Below are positions 52,912 through 61,550 of a stretch of 64,000 bases of DNA, piece after piece. Numbering within the stretch: the first letter of the stretch is position 1; each line of letters begins with the position of its first letter. Under the pieces are notes generated by a model. That model worked only from the letters and a program-made list of their open reading frames with translations, was not told where the DNA came from and did no database searches. Origin of the DNA: JAAUTY01 sp964397305 (GTDB lineage: Bacteria; Cyanobacteriota; Cyanobacteriia; Cyanobacteriales; Spirulinaceae); assembly GCA_964397305.1 (NCBI GenBank), contig CAYNIP010000019.1:1-64000 (forward strand), read 5' to 3'. The position numbers and the translations under genes are program-made.

Positions 52912-53018
52912 TACTCCTCACGCAACCTTTCTTTACAACAGGATTTATACCATCTGTAGCTCCGGGTTGCAGAATTGGGGGCTCGGTATTTTGTGGCCCC
53001 CTGGGCCCAAAACGGGCG

Positions 53019-53044
53019 GAGCCGCCCGGCTGAGAGGGCGGCTC
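53019..53044 (-). terminator. Hairpin downstream of the 66-aa gene
   Basis: 9-bp perfect stem GAGCCGCCC/GGGCGGCTC. On the minus strand it is followed after six bases by a short TTTT. It lies about 60 bp past the stop of the small gene at 53103 and may terminate it. Confidence 0.45.
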
Positions 53045-53102
53045 TGACGTGCTGATGTGATTTTTACTGAGGACGAATGACGACTCCTTGCGCCAGCAGC
53101 AG

Positions 53103-53303
53103 CTAGCTCATGGCGGCGTTGCTGCGGTCATAACTCAGGCGCGAGGCGGCACTGGGCTTGCCTTGGATTTGGGCGGTGTAGTGAGCCACATCAACATCGA
53201 CCCCGATATCGGCGGCGGCCCGTCCCAGCATCGATTGTTGGCGGTTGCGGATCAGTTTGGTGTGACGCATCATTTGAGCGCGAGCTTGGTTTTGCATAGC
53301 CAT
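53103..53303 (-). CDS. Small cyanobacterial protein (66 aa)
   Basis: A short basic protein beginning MAMQNQARAQMMRHTKLIRNRQQSMLGRAAADIG and ending in a Ser/Tyr/Asn-rich tail (SRLSYDRSNAAMS). A strong ribosome-binding site GGAGG sits nine bases before the ATG, and an AT-rich promoter-like region lies upstream, so I consider it real. I have an impression that similar short proteins occur widely in cyanobacteria, with no known function. There is no membrane segment. Confidence 0.7.
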   Translation of the reverse strand: MAMQNQARAQMMRHTKLIRNRQQSMLGRAAADIGVDVDVAHYTAQIQGKPSAASRLSYDRSNAAMS

Positions 53304-53599
53304 AATGAAGAGCCTCCGAGTTGCGTGCGATTAAAACTTCTGTAACCTTGCTTACAATTCTCACTATAACAAAAATTCTGTAGCTGTTGTTACAGAATGC
53401 TCAGCTTGTTACAAACGTTCACCCACCACGGCTCGCAGCGGCTGGCTTGGGCCGAGGGGCTCGGCTGGAATGCTGCTGTGGGTTTGGTGCTGGCGATGGC
53501 TAGAGCCCAGGTTGCTCACGCCCCTCTCCCCCTTTTCGGTAAAATGAGCGCGGAAAAGAAAAATCGTCATCTCGACTGCACTGGGGAGAATAACCAAGC

Positions 53600-54943
53600 G
53601 TGGCTACTCGCGTTGTCATCGTGCGTCACGGGCAGAGCACCTACAATGCCCGTAAGCTGATTCAGGGCCGTTCTGACGAGTCCATCTTGACGGAGCGGGG
53701 GTGTGCCGATGCGGCTAAAGTGGGGGCTGCTTTGCAAGGCTTGCCGTTCACGGCTCTCTACCATAGCCCCCTCCAGCGAGCCGCCCAGACGGCGGCGATC
53801 ATCCACGAGCATCTGAGCCCCGCGCCGACTCTGATCGCCAGGGACCAACTCCTCGAGATTGACCTGCCTCTGTGGGAGAAGCTGAGCCGGCCGGAGGTGC
53901 GGGAGCAGTTTCCGGGGGAGTATGAGCAGTGGCAACAGCAGCCGGATGCTTTTTCTATGCAGGTGGGCGATCGCCAGCACTACCCCGTCCGTGCCCTCTG
54001 CGACCAAGCTCAGACCTTTTGGCAAACGGTCTTGCCGAAGCACGTGGGTGAAACGATCCTGATCGTCGCCCACAACGGAATCAACCGCTGCCTGCTCCTG
54101 AAGGCCCTCGGCATGACCCCAGCCCGCTACCAAACCCTTCAGCAGTCCAACTGCTGCCTCAATATTCTCAACTTCAAGGGTGGCTGGGGAGAGCCTGTGC
54201 AACTAGAATCCCTCAATCAAGTGGCTCATTTGGGCCAGGCCATGCCCAAGCCCCGCCCGCCGGGGACTCCGGTCCGCCTTCTACTTGTGCGTCATGGGGA
54301 AACGGAGTGGAACCGGGTCTCACGCTTTCAGGGGGCGATGGATATACCGCTCAATGAAGTCGGCCGGAGCCAGGCTCGCCAAGCGGCGGCCTTCCTACGG
54401 GAGGTGCCCTTGAATTTTGCGGCTAGTAGTCCGCTGTTGCGGCCGAAGGAGACGGCGGAAATCATTCTGGAGTCCCACCCCGGCCTCGAGCTGCGCTTAG
54501 ACCAGCGGCTCTGTGAGATCAGCCACGGCCTCTGGGAGGGGAAATTCGAGCGGGAGATTGCCACTGAGTACCCCGAACTCCTCCAGCGCTGGAAGGAGGC
54601 GCCCGAGACGGTGCAAATGCCCTCGGGCGAAAATCTCCGCCAGGTCTGGCAGCGGGCGATCGCCGCCTGGCAGGATTTAGTGCAGGCCGCCGACGCCCAA
54701 GGCAGCCTGGAGCAGCCCACCATCGGTCTCGTCGTTGCCCACGACGCCGTTAACAAAGTCATCCTCTGCCATCTCTTGGGACTAGAACCCAAGGACTTCT
54801 GGGCGATCAAGCAGGGCAACGGTGCGGTCAGCGTCATCGATTACCCGGAGGGCCCCGACGGGCTGCCGATTCTCCAGGCTATCAATCTGACCGCTCATCT
54901 GGGCACTGGGGTTTTAGACCGCACGGCCGCGGGGGCCCTCTAG
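53600..54943 (+). CDS. Tandem histidine-phosphatase (phosphoglycerate-mutase-like) protein
   Basis: 447 aa containing two histidine-phosphatase domains. Domain 1 (about 1-205) has the catalytic RHGQSTYN and the second His in IVAHNGINR. Domain 2 (about 225-440) has VRHGETEWN and VVAHDAVNK. Two-domain proteins of this kind in cyanobacteria are related to plant 2-carboxyarabinitol-1-phosphate phosphatase and to phosphoserine phosphatases, so removal of sugar-phosphate inhibitors of RuBisCO is one possibility. Both RHG motifs are intact, so both domains may be active. The start is GTG 53600. Confidence 0.88.
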   Translation: MATRVVIVRHGQSTYNARKLIQGRSDESILTERGCADAAKVGAALQGLPFTALYHSPLQRAAQTAAIIHEHLSPAPTLIARDQLLEIDLPLWEKLSRPEVREQFPGEYEQWQQQPDAFSMQVGDRQHYPVRALCDQAQTFWQTVLPKHVGETILIVAHNGINRCLLLKALGMTPARYQTLQQSNCCLNILNFKGGWGEPVQLESLNQVAHLGQAMPKPRPPGTPVRLLLVRHGETEWNRVSRFQGAMDIPLNEVGRSQARQAAAFLREVPLNFAASSPLLRPKETAEIILESHPGLELRLDQRLCEISHGLWEGKFEREIATEYPELLQRWKEAPETVQMPSGENLRQVWQRAIAAWQDLVQAADAQGSLEQPTIGLVVAHDAVNKVILCHLLGLEPKDFWAIKQGNGAVSVIDYPEGPDGLPILQAINLTAHLGTGVLDRTAAGAL

Positions 54944-54962
54944 GGCGAGCTGCCTGAACCCT

Positions 54963-55026
54963 AGGAGGCTAAGGCGTTGCTGAGCACAACGTTATGTTGC
55001 GCTCAGCAACGCTGTGCAAACCTCCT
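54963..55026. other. Long nested inverted repeat
   Basis: An inner near-perfect palindrome (54974-55012), GCGTTGCTGAGC/GCTCAGCAACGC with a further CAAC-GTTAT-GTTG stem, is enclosed by an outer AGGAGG (54963-54968) / CCTCCT (55021-55026) pair. It lies just after the phosphatase gene. No T-run follows, so it may be a strong RNA hairpin or a mobile-element end rather than a simple terminator. Confidence 0.6.
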
Positions 55027-55167
55027 TGAATAATCATTACGAATCGGGTGAACAAGGGCTAAACCCTAAGCAAAGCGATCATAATGAAGGTGTCAATCTC
55101 TCCAGCCTGCATCGCCTCTCGGAGCGATTGGGCAGTGGGATGTCTGATCTACGCGAGGTAAGCCGTT

Positions 55168-55320
55168 ATGAATATTCGCAAAACCTTTGCTGATGTGAAT
55201 CGCTATTTTTCGGTGGCGATCGCCCGTATTTTTGGTCCCAACGATAATTCCTATCCTGCGGTCGGCCCTCAGCCTTTTTCCGGCGACCTGCCCCGCAAGC
55301 AAGAGCACGACGACGCCTGA
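55168..55320 (+). CDS. Small cyanobacterial protein (50 aa)
   Basis: ATG 55168 preceded by GAGG opens a 50-codon frame: MNIRKTFADVNRYFSVAIARIFGPND, then YPAVGPQPFSGD and an acidic tail. The amphipathic N-terminus and the IARIF(G/S)P...YP..G.QPF pattern agree with my recollection of a short hypothetical protein common in cyanobacteria. No function is known to me. It lies between the phosphatase and aldolase genes on the same strand. Confidence 0.65.
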   Translation: MNIRKTFADVNRYFSVAIARIFGPNDNSYPAVGPQPFSGDLPRKQEHDDA

Positions 55321-55644
55321 TCGCGGACTCGGGCCACGAATGTGGAATTCTCTAGCATGGTATCGGATGGAAAAGCGGTAGCGCTGACTACAAAGTGCTG
55401 CCGCTTTACTTTGGCCGGCGGTGGGCTCCCCGCTTCCCCTCGAGGTCTCGACTCTATCGCGCGGTAGATTTACCCGACGAACAGCAGCAGGATGGCAGGG
55501 CCACCCCAAGCCCTAGTTACAATACCTAGAAACTCTGGTAAACTTATTCTTAAGATTCTTATAAGAATTCTGCTTCTCAGACTATTGCCAGAGCGCGAGA
55601 AGCAATCTAAAAAGACGACCGAAGGAATTAGGAGGACTACTTTT
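55321..55644. other. Leader region of the aldolase gene
   Basis: No gene. It becomes AT-rich towards 55530-55600, where the promoter of the aldolase gene should lie. It contains the 14-bp palindrome listed separately. Confidence 0.5.
55555..55568. promoter_or_regulatory. 14-bp palindrome in the aldolase leader
   Basis: ATTCTTATAAGAAT is a perfect palindrome about 77 bp upstream of the aldolase ATG in an AT-rich stretch. It may be an operator or overlap a -10 element; the assignment is tentative. Confidence 0.3.
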
Positions 55645-56724
55645 ATGGCGCTCGTACCCATGCGACTGCTGCTGGATCACGCGGCTGAGAACGATTACGG
55701 GATTCCTGCTTACAATGTCAACAACATGGAGCAAATCTTGTCGATCATGCAGGCGGCGGAAGAAGCGGACAGCCCCGTGATTCTGCAAGCATCTCGCGGC
55801 GCGCGCAAATATGCCGGTGAGAACTTCCTGCGCCACCTAATCTTGGCGGCGGTGGAAACTTACCCGCACATCCCCATCGCCATGCACCAAGATCATGGCA
55901 ACGCTCCGTCCACCTGCTACTCGGCCATGCGCCACGGTTTCACCAGCGTGATGATGGACGGCTCTCTGGAAGCAGACGCCAAGACCCCCGCAAGCTTTGA
56001 GTACAACGTCGCTGTCACGGCGGAGGTCGTGAAAGTGGCCCACTCCATCGGCGTGAGTGTTGAAGGGGAACTGGGCTGCCTCGGCTCCCTCGAGACCGGC
56101 ATGGGCGACAAGGAAGACGGTCACGGGGCAGAAGGGAAACTGAGCCACGATCAACTGTTGACCGATCCCGATGAAGCGGTGCAATTTGTGGAGCAAACCC
56201 AAGTGGATGCTCTCGCAGTTGCCATCGGCACCAGCCACGGCGCCTACAAGTTTACCCGCAAGCCGACGGGTGAAATTCTCGCGATCAGCCGCATTGAAGA
56301 AATTCATAAGCGCCTGCCCAACACCCACTTGGTCATGCACGGTTCTTCCTCAGTGCCCAAGGAACTGATCGACATGATCAACGAGTACGGCGGTGCGATC
56401 CCGGAAACCTACGGTGTGCCCATCGAAGAAATTCAAAAGGGCATCAAGAGCGGTGTCCGCAAGGTGAACATCGACACCGACAACCGCTTGGCGATCACGG
56501 CAGCGATCCGTAAGGCAGCAGCGGCAGATCCGAAGAACTTCGACCCCCGCCACTTCCTGAAGCCTTCGATTACGATGATGAAGGATGTCTGCTTGGAGCG
56601 CTACCAAGCCTTTGGCACGGCGGGTAATGCTAGCAAGATTCAGCAAGTGTCTCTAGATGAGTTTGCGGCGAAGTATGCCAGCGGCGAACTGGCAGCGAAA
56701 GTCAAAACGGCGGTGGCTGTTTAA
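55645..56724 (+). CDS. fbaA: Class II fructose-1,6-bisphosphate aldolase
   Basis: A 359-aa zinc enzyme catalysing condensation of dihydroxyacetone phosphate with glyceraldehyde 3-phosphate or erythrose 4-phosphate, in glycolysis and the Calvin cycle. Signatures are YGIPAYNVNNMEQ, the first zinc-site region AMHQDHGN, VEGELGCLG, IGTSHGAYKF and VMHGSSSVPKEL, with KVNIDTDNRLA for phosphate binding. This is the long (CbbA) class II form of cyanobacteria. ATG 55645 follows a perfect TTAGGAGG ribosome-binding site; the upstream in-frame extension is non-coding. A strong terminator follows. Confidence 0.97.
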   Translation: MALVPMRLLLDHAAENDYGIPAYNVNNMEQILSIMQAAEEADSPVILQASRGARKYAGENFLRHLILAAVETYPHIPIAMHQDHGNAPSTCYSAMRHGFTSVMMDGSLEADAKTPASFEYNVAVTAEVVKVAHSIGVSVEGELGCLGSLETGMGDKEDGHGAEGKLSHDQLLTDPDEAVQFVEQTQVDALAVAIGTSHGAYKFTRKPTGEILAISRIEEIHKRLPNTHLVMHGSSSVPKELIDMINEYGGAIPETYGVPIEEIQKGIKSGVRKVNIDTDNRLAITAAIRKAAAADPKNFDPRHFLKPSITMMKDVCLERYQAFGTAGNASKIQQVSLDEFAAKYASGELAAKVKTAVAV

Positions 56725-56777
56725 GAAACTCAGGCGGCGGCTGTGATGAGTGGCTGCTAGCACTGTGTTTTTGCAGA

Positions 56778-56807
56778 AACCGGGGGGATCACCTCCCGGT
56801 TTTTTTT
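56778..56807 (+). terminator. Rho-independent terminator of fbaA
   Basis: Stem AACCGGGGGG/CCTCCCGGTT with loop ATCA, followed by eight T residues, 53 bp after the aldolase stop. This is a textbook intrinsic terminator. Confidence 0.9.
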
Positions 56808-56869
56808 ACTGCCTTCTCCTTTGAATGGACTTTAGGGGGTGACAACCATGCCCCTGCCAATTCGGGCCT

Positions 56870-57000
56870 CCCTGGGGGAGCCTCCCCCGTTGGCGTTACG
56901 GAGGCCCAGGCGGTAAGAAGCCGCTGCGCGTCTACATCCCCCGACCCCTTTTTCTCCCAAGGAGGGCGCAGGGGAGCCTCCAACGTGAGATGCACCCTCC
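56870..57000 (-). repeat. Degenerate copy of the 61.4-kb element, inverted
   Basis: Reads on the minus strand from GGGTGCATCTCACGTTGGAGGCTCCCC through GGGGGATGTAGACGCGCAGCGGCTTCT, the same blocks in the same order as the elements at 16139 and 61391. The far end is diverged. Confidence 0.6.
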
Positions 57001-57021
57001 TAGTGTTAGGCCGTAGCTCGG

Positions 57022-58281
57022 CTAGTCTGGCTTGTCGTTCAGGGAGCGGAATCGAGCTTTAGCGGCCTGGAAGGACTCCCGCATCGCGGCCTGAATCCGT
57101 TCTGGGTTGGGGGTTTTGCCGCCCAGGAGATCGCCGAAATAGATGCAGGCTGCCTCGCCCAGGGCCCAGGTGTAGGCGGCGGCCCAGGAGGCGGCGATCG
57201 CACTGCCGAAGCCGGGAATAAACTTCACCAACTCCCGCCCCACCGTCTGGGCCAAGAAGCCCCCGGCGATCGCGCTGACCAGGCCCCCGGCCTGGGAGGG
57301 AGCGAGGGTTTGCCCGTAGAGCCGGCCCAGCAGCCCCACCATCGACACTTGCAGCGTCGTCAGGACCGGCATGGTGGCGAAGGGTAACGGCACCGCCGCC
57401 AGGGTTGCGGCCGCGAGGGCAAAGGGTAGAATATAGCGCCGTCCCGCCTCGCGGTAGAGGGAGCCCAGGGAGGCCGCCGCTTCCCCGGCGACCAGCTCGT
57501 GAATGGTGCGGGCCTCGGCTTCAGGGAGCAAGTCGGCGATCGCTGCCTCAAAGGCCGCCAAGCCGTAAAACACCGGCGTGAAGCCATCTTCTTCCAGGGT
57601 GAAATCAATGACGACAGACCGATCATAGAGACCGGCAAAGCTCGCTTCGATAGCCGCCAAGGCTCGGGTCACGGCTGGCAGCGTCGGTGGATAGTCAGGA
57701 TGATCCGTCACGTCCGGCGGATAGACTTCATGGAGGCAAGTGACAGCCAGCAGACAGGGAATCGTCGGGTGAGCTTGACGCAGGCGCGCCAAAATCTGGC
57801 CCAGGGAGTCCGTGGCGAAGTCGGTAATCTTAACCGTCAGAATGAAGATGCGCGCCTGCTGTCGTTGCGACTCCAGCTCCCGGAGCAGATCGTCGGCGAT
57901 CGCCGCCGTCTCCGGTTGGATGTCCCCCAGGCCCACCGTATCCGTAAAGACAATCAGCGGCACATCATCCACCGGGTAGGCGTAGCGGGTGGTGTGCTGG
58001 GTGTGGGGCCGGAAGCCCTGGCCGATGATCTCGGCCGAAACCCCAGTGATGCCCCGCACGATGGAACTCTTGCCAGCCTGAGGCTTGCCCAGCAGCAGGG
58101 CCTCCGTCGTCGGCAGTTGGGCCCGTACTTGAGCGAGGATCGCCGCCATCTGGTCATCGCTGACGTTAAACCACCGGGCCACTTGTTGCTGGAACTGCTG
58201 GCGAACGGTGTACCAGACGGCTTTCAAACCCTGGGGCTGAGGGGAAGCCGCGTCGCGGGGTGGCGGAGCATCGGGAAGCAT
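57022..58281 (-). CDS. GTPase with DUF697 (YcjF-like) membrane domain
   Basis: A 419-aa protein. Residues 60-240 form a P-loop GTPase: Walker A GKPQAGKSS, switch region QHTTRYAYP, G3 DTVGLGD, and a base-recognition loop near LLAVTCLHE that departs from canonical NKXD. The C-terminal part (about 275-395) is DUF697-like with two hydrophobic segments (LPFALAAATLAAVPLPFATMP and GLVSAIAGGFLAQTV) that may insert into membrane. Such proteins occur as single genes in cyanobacteria; a role in membrane or cell-surface homeostasis is inferred for the family. It is monocistronic. Confidence 0.85.
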   Translation of the reverse strand: MLPDAPPPRDAASPQPQGLKAVWYTVRQQFQQQVARWFNVSDDQMAAILAQVRAQLPTTEALLLGKPQAGKSSIVRGITGVSAEIIGQGFRPHTQHTTRYAYPVDDVPLIVFTDTVGLGDIQPETAAIADDLLRELESQRQQARIFILTVKITDFATDSLGQILARLRQAHPTIPCLLAVTCLHEVYPPDVTDHPDYPPTLPAVTRALAAIEASFAGLYDRSVVIDFTLEEDGFTPVFYGLAAFEAAIADLLPEAEARTIHELVAGEAAASLGSLYREAGRRYILPFALAAATLAAVPLPFATMPVLTTLQVSMVGLLGRLYGQTLAPSQAGGLVSAIAGGFLAQTVGRELVKFIPGFGSAIAASWAAAYTWALGEAACIYFGDLLGGKTPNPERIQAAMRESFQAAKARFRSLNDKPD

Positions 58282-58727
58282 GGTTCTAGCCAGGAGAACG
58301 ACCGACTCTAGAATAAGGCAGAAGTGGGTTGGTCAGCCCCCGCTGCTGGGAGCAGAGGGCTGAAAGGGTAGCGAGAAAGAACTGCCAATCCAGCCGCTTC
58401 CCCAAGTCGGGTGAACGAAATTTTGCGCGGGATGTTGTTACTCCTTAGCTCAGCCCTCACCCCAACCCCTCTCTCAAGTTGGGAGAGGGGCTTCTAACTC
58501 TCCTGCTACCAGCTTTGGGAGCAGGGGCCGGGGGAGGAGGGCCCCGTAACCTCAAAGAGGGCGACCCTCTGCTCCTTGAACCATCGCTTAAAATTCAGGG
58601 AAGCCGCGCTTTTTTTTCGTCCGCCCCCCAAGTCGTGCCCGGTCAGCCTGAGCGCGGTAAACGCGGTAAAATAGCTAGGCTTAGCCTCGTGGCTTCCCTT
58701 ACTTATCGACTCGACAGCGCAGGACTT
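58282..58727. other. Spacer between the GTPase and pdhC, with MITE-like insertion
   Basis: About half of this stretch is the MITE-like element at 58409-58625, which ends about 100 bp upstream of the pdhC start. The divergent promoters must lie on its two sides. Confidence 0.55.
58409..58625 (+). mobile_element. MITE-like element, family A, copy 1
   Basis: The left end GGGTGAACGAAATTTTGCGCGG and the right end AGCCGCGC followed by TTTTTTTTCGTCCGCC are imperfect inverted repeats of about 22 bp. Inside are CCCTCACCCCAACCCC, two hairpins (CTCTCAAGTTGGGAGAGG and the GGGAGCAGGGG block) and GAGGGCGACCCTCTGCTCCTTGAAC. It is collinear with 62445-62684. There is no coding capacity. Confidence 0.75.
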
Positions 58728-59999
58728 ATGATTCGCGACATCTTCATGCCGGCTCTCAGTTCCACCATGACCGAAGGCAAGATTGTGTCTTGGGTAAAGG
58801 CCCCAGGGGACAAAGTTGCCAAGGGGGAAACCGTCGTGGTGGTGGAATCCGATAAGGCTGATATGGATGTGGAGTCGTTTTATGAGGGCTACCTAGCGAC
58901 GATTTTGGTCGAAGCGGGTCAGGAGGCTCCGGTGGGAGCGGCGATCGCCCTCCTCGCGGAGACAGAGGCCGAGATCGAGCAGGCCAAGCAACAGGCCAGC
59001 CAGGCCCCCACCACCGCCCCTGCCAGTTCCCCGGCTGTAGCGGCTGCTCCTAGCCCCGCACCAGCGCCGGCCCCGGCAGCGGCGGCAACCCCCAGCAACC
59101 GCAACGGCCGCCTCGTCGCCTCTCCCCGGGCTCGCAAGCTGGCCAAGGAACTCAAGGTTGACCTCACCACCCTGGAGGGCAGCGGTCCCTATGGACGGAT
59201 CACGGCCGGCGATGTTGAAGCTGCTGCCGGTGTCTTGCCCAAGGGCAGCCGCGCCCTGGTCACGACGCCCCAAGTGACCAGCCTCGCCAAAGCGCCGGCC
59301 CCCGTGATCACTGCACCGCCCGCGCCGGGAGAATACGTCCCCTTCAACACCTTGCAGAAGGCGGTCGTCCGCAACATGGTGGCCAGCCTGGAAGTGCCCG
59401 ATTTTCGCGTCGGCTACACAATTACCACCGATGCCCTGGACAAGCTCTACAAGCAGATCAAACCCAAGGGTGTCACCATGACCGCTCTGTTGGCCAAGGC
59501 GGTGGCCGTCACCCTCCAGAAGCACCCGGTCGTCAATGCTAGCTACGGCGATGATGGCCGTCGCTACGCCAGCCAGATCAATATCGCTGTGGCGGTGGCC
59601 ATGCCCGATGGCGGCCTGATTACCCCAGTCTTACGGGCCGCCGACCAGCTTGATATTTACTCCCTCTCCCGCAACTGGAAGGATCTCGTGACCCGGTCCC
59701 GCAGCAAGCAGTTGCAGCCCGATGAATACAACAGTGGGACGTTTACGATCTCGAACCTGGGGATGTTTGGGGTCGATCGCTTTGACGCTATTTTGCTTCC
59801 CGGTCAGGGAGCCATCCTCGCGGTGGGAGCGTCGCGGCCGCAACTGGTGGCCAATGACGATGGGAGCTTCGCAGTCAAGCGACAGATGCAGGTGAACTTG
59901 ACGTGCGACCACCGCAGCATCTACGGCGCCGATGCGGCTAGCTTCCTGCAAGACTTGGCGAAACTGATCGAGACCAACGCTCAGGCCCTGACGCTGTAG
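58728..59999 (+). CDS. pdhC: Dihydrolipoamide acetyltransferase (pyruvate dehydrogenase E2)
   Basis: The 423-aa E2 core of pyruvate dehydrogenase transfers acetyl groups from lipoamide to CoA. A single lipoyl domain (1-76) has the modified Lys in ESDKADMDVE. An Ala/Pro-rich linker is followed by the E3-binding domain (about 122-160: SPRARKLAKELKVDL...GPYGRITAGDV). The catalytic domain (about 195-423) has the active-site CDHRSIYGADAA and STGT-type GTFTISNLGMFGVD. ATG 58728 follows AGGA at suitable spacing. It stands alone, as is usual for cyanobacterial pdh genes. Confidence 0.95.
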   Translation: MIRDIFMPALSSTMTEGKIVSWVKAPGDKVAKGETVVVVESDKADMDVESFYEGYLATILVEAGQEAPVGAAIALLAETEAEIEQAKQQASQAPTTAPASSPAVAAAPSPAPAPAPAAAATPSNRNGRLVASPRARKLAKELKVDLTTLEGSGPYGRITAGDVEAAAGVLPKGSRALVTTPQVTSLAKAPAPVITAPPAPGEYVPFNTLQKAVVRNMVASLEVPDFRVGYTITTDALDKLYKQIKPKGVTMTALLAKAVAVTLQKHPVVNASYGDDGRRYASQINIAVAVAMPDGGLITPVLRAADQLDIYSLSRNWKDLVTRSRSKQLQPDEYNSGTFTISNLGMFGVDRFDAILLPGQGAILAVGASRPQLVANDDGSFAVKRQMQVNLTCDHRSIYGADAASFLQDLAKLIETNAQALTL

Positions 60000-60094
60000 A
60001 CCCATCAGGCTGGGTTGGAGTCGTTGGCCGGGGAGGCCGGCTGAGCTTGGAGGCTTCGGCTTCAGGACTCCCGCTCAACCGACCCTGGCCCCCT

Positions 60095-61297
60095 TCAAGC
60101 AGAGGCAAAGTTGGCGGGGTCTTGGTCGCGACGGTGCTGAGTCGGAATGGGGGGACCTGGGCGATCGCCCCCCAGGGCTGCCGTGACCTCCAGCGACTCC
60201 CGCAGCCGCTTCGCGGCATAGATGGACATATCCCGGGGCACACTAACGCGATCGCGCAGGTAGCGCAGGCCGACCTCCGACCCCGGCGGCGGCGGGCAGG
60301 CCGCGCCCGTGATCAAATACGTCAGGGCACAGCGCAGGGCCGGGTCAAACTGAGGGGCCTCCAGAGGATTGACCCGCAACAAATTATGGCGATGCTTGAG
60401 CACCCGCGCCAGGGCTTCCCCCCGCGCCGTCTCCGGTTCCGGATAGCGCACATCGGGCAACCCCAACCAGGGCCCCGCATCAACCCGCTGCTGGTTGGCC
60501 AGGGCCTGGGGTTCCCCGTTGCTCCAGCAGCCCCCCATCTGGGGCGGCAAGTCGTGGGCGTGGGTGTGGAAATCGCTCTGGGTGCCGCGATAGGTGCTGC
60601 GGCTTTCTAAGGCATCAAACCAGGCGGCAAGGCGAGGATTGGCCTCCCGCAGGGAGTAGCCTTTGTAGTAAAACAGGCTGGCATTCATGCGCTCGACATA
60701 GGGCGTGAATACCACATCGACGACGCTGAATTCCTCGAGGAAGTAAGGGCCGGGCGTGCTCGCCAGGGCCGCTTCGACTTGGGCTACAACACCGAGAAAT
60801 TGCTCACGGTTGCGCTGCTCATCGCGGGGCGATCGCGCCGGGTAGCAGAGCCAGAGACACCAGGCCCGGAACAGGAGCCGCTCCAGCCGCCGCAGGGGCA
60901 GCACTTCGGGCGCACTCATGGCGCGGGCCAGGGGCCCAAAGGTCTGTTCCAGGGCCAGCAAAATATCGTCACTCTCCGTGATCAACTGCCCGTCCAGCTC
61001 CACGGCGGGCAGCATCCCGGACGGGACAATCTGCTTATACCAGCGTTCTTTCTGCCCATAGCAAAACATCGTCACCTTTTCAATCCGGTAGGGGATGCGC
61101 TGCTCCTCCAGCCAGAACCAGACTTTTTGGCAGTAGGGACACCAAGCATGGTGGTCTCGGTAGAGCGTGACCCGCACCGCCGTTTCCGGCTGCCCAAAAA
61201 GACGCAGCCGCGCTTGGGCATTGGTCGGGCCTTGGACCCGCTCAAGGGAAAAATCACTGTGGGCTTCCAGTTCAGCCCAGCTTAGGGGGGTCGTCAT
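60095..61297 (-). CDS. Glutathione S-transferase-family protein
   Basis: A 400-aa protein with an N-terminal thioredoxin-fold GST domain (about 38-125) carrying the redox motif WCPYCQKVWFWLEE and SGMLPAVELDGQLITESDDILLALE. An alpha-helical GST C-domain (about 130-245) includes SVVDVVFTPYVERM. A further 150-residue extension (RVDAGPWLGLPDVRYPEP...SVPRDMSIYAAKRLRE) is seen in long cyanobacterial and plant GST-like proteins. The CPYC Cys suggests glutaredoxin-like or dehydroascorbate-type chemistry. Substrates are unknown. It is monocistronic and convergent with pdhC. Confidence 0.87.
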   Translation of the reverse strand: MTTPLSWAELEAHSDFSLERVQGPTNAQARLRLFGQPETAVRVTLYRDHHAWCPYCQKVWFWLEEQRIPYRIEKVTMFCYGQKERWYKQIVPSGMLPAVELDGQLITESDDILLALEQTFGPLARAMSAPEVLPLRRLERLLFRAWCLWLCYPARSPRDEQRNREQFLGVVAQVEAALASTPGPYFLEEFSVVDVVFTPYVERMNASLFYYKGYSLREANPRLAAWFDALESRSTYRGTQSDFHTHAHDLPPQMGGCWSNGEPQALANQQRVDAGPWLGLPDVRYPEPETARGEALARVLKHRHNLLRVNPLEAPQFDPALRCALTYLITGAACPPPPGSEVGLRYLRDRVSVPRDMSIYAAKRLRESLEVTAALGGDRPGPPIPTQHRRDQDPANFASA

Positions 61298-61390
61298 AGC
61301 CTCGGGAGTAAGTAAAATTGAGTGCTACCAGAATAAGGAGCGGTGCTGCTGACGATGATAATGAAAATCGCGTAGCCAGGGGTTGGGCAG

Positions 61391-61508
61391 GGGGTGCATC
61401 TCACTTTGGAGACTCCCCTTCACCCTACCTGGGAGAAGGGGCCGGGGGATGTAGACGTGCAGCGGCTGCTCGCAGAGGGGGCCAACTGGCCTCACTGAGA
61501 TGCACCCC
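61391..61508 (+). mobile_element. MITE-like element, family B
   Basis: 118 bp bounded by perfect 13-bp terminal inverted repeats GGGGTGCATCTCA / TGAGATGCACCCC. The interior (CCTGGGAGAAGGGGCCGGGGGATGTAGACGTGCAGCGG) recurs at 16139 and, inverted, at 56870-57000. It has no coding capacity. No target-site duplication is obvious. Confidence 0.75.
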
Positions 61509-61550
61509 GCCCATTGCTCCTGGGGAAGTCTGTTGGCGATCGCCCTTATA

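Noticed and set aside
55492..55644. N-terminal extension of the aldolase
   Set aside because: AT-rich promoter-like DNA; the perfect ribosome-binding site and aldolase homology place the start at 55645.
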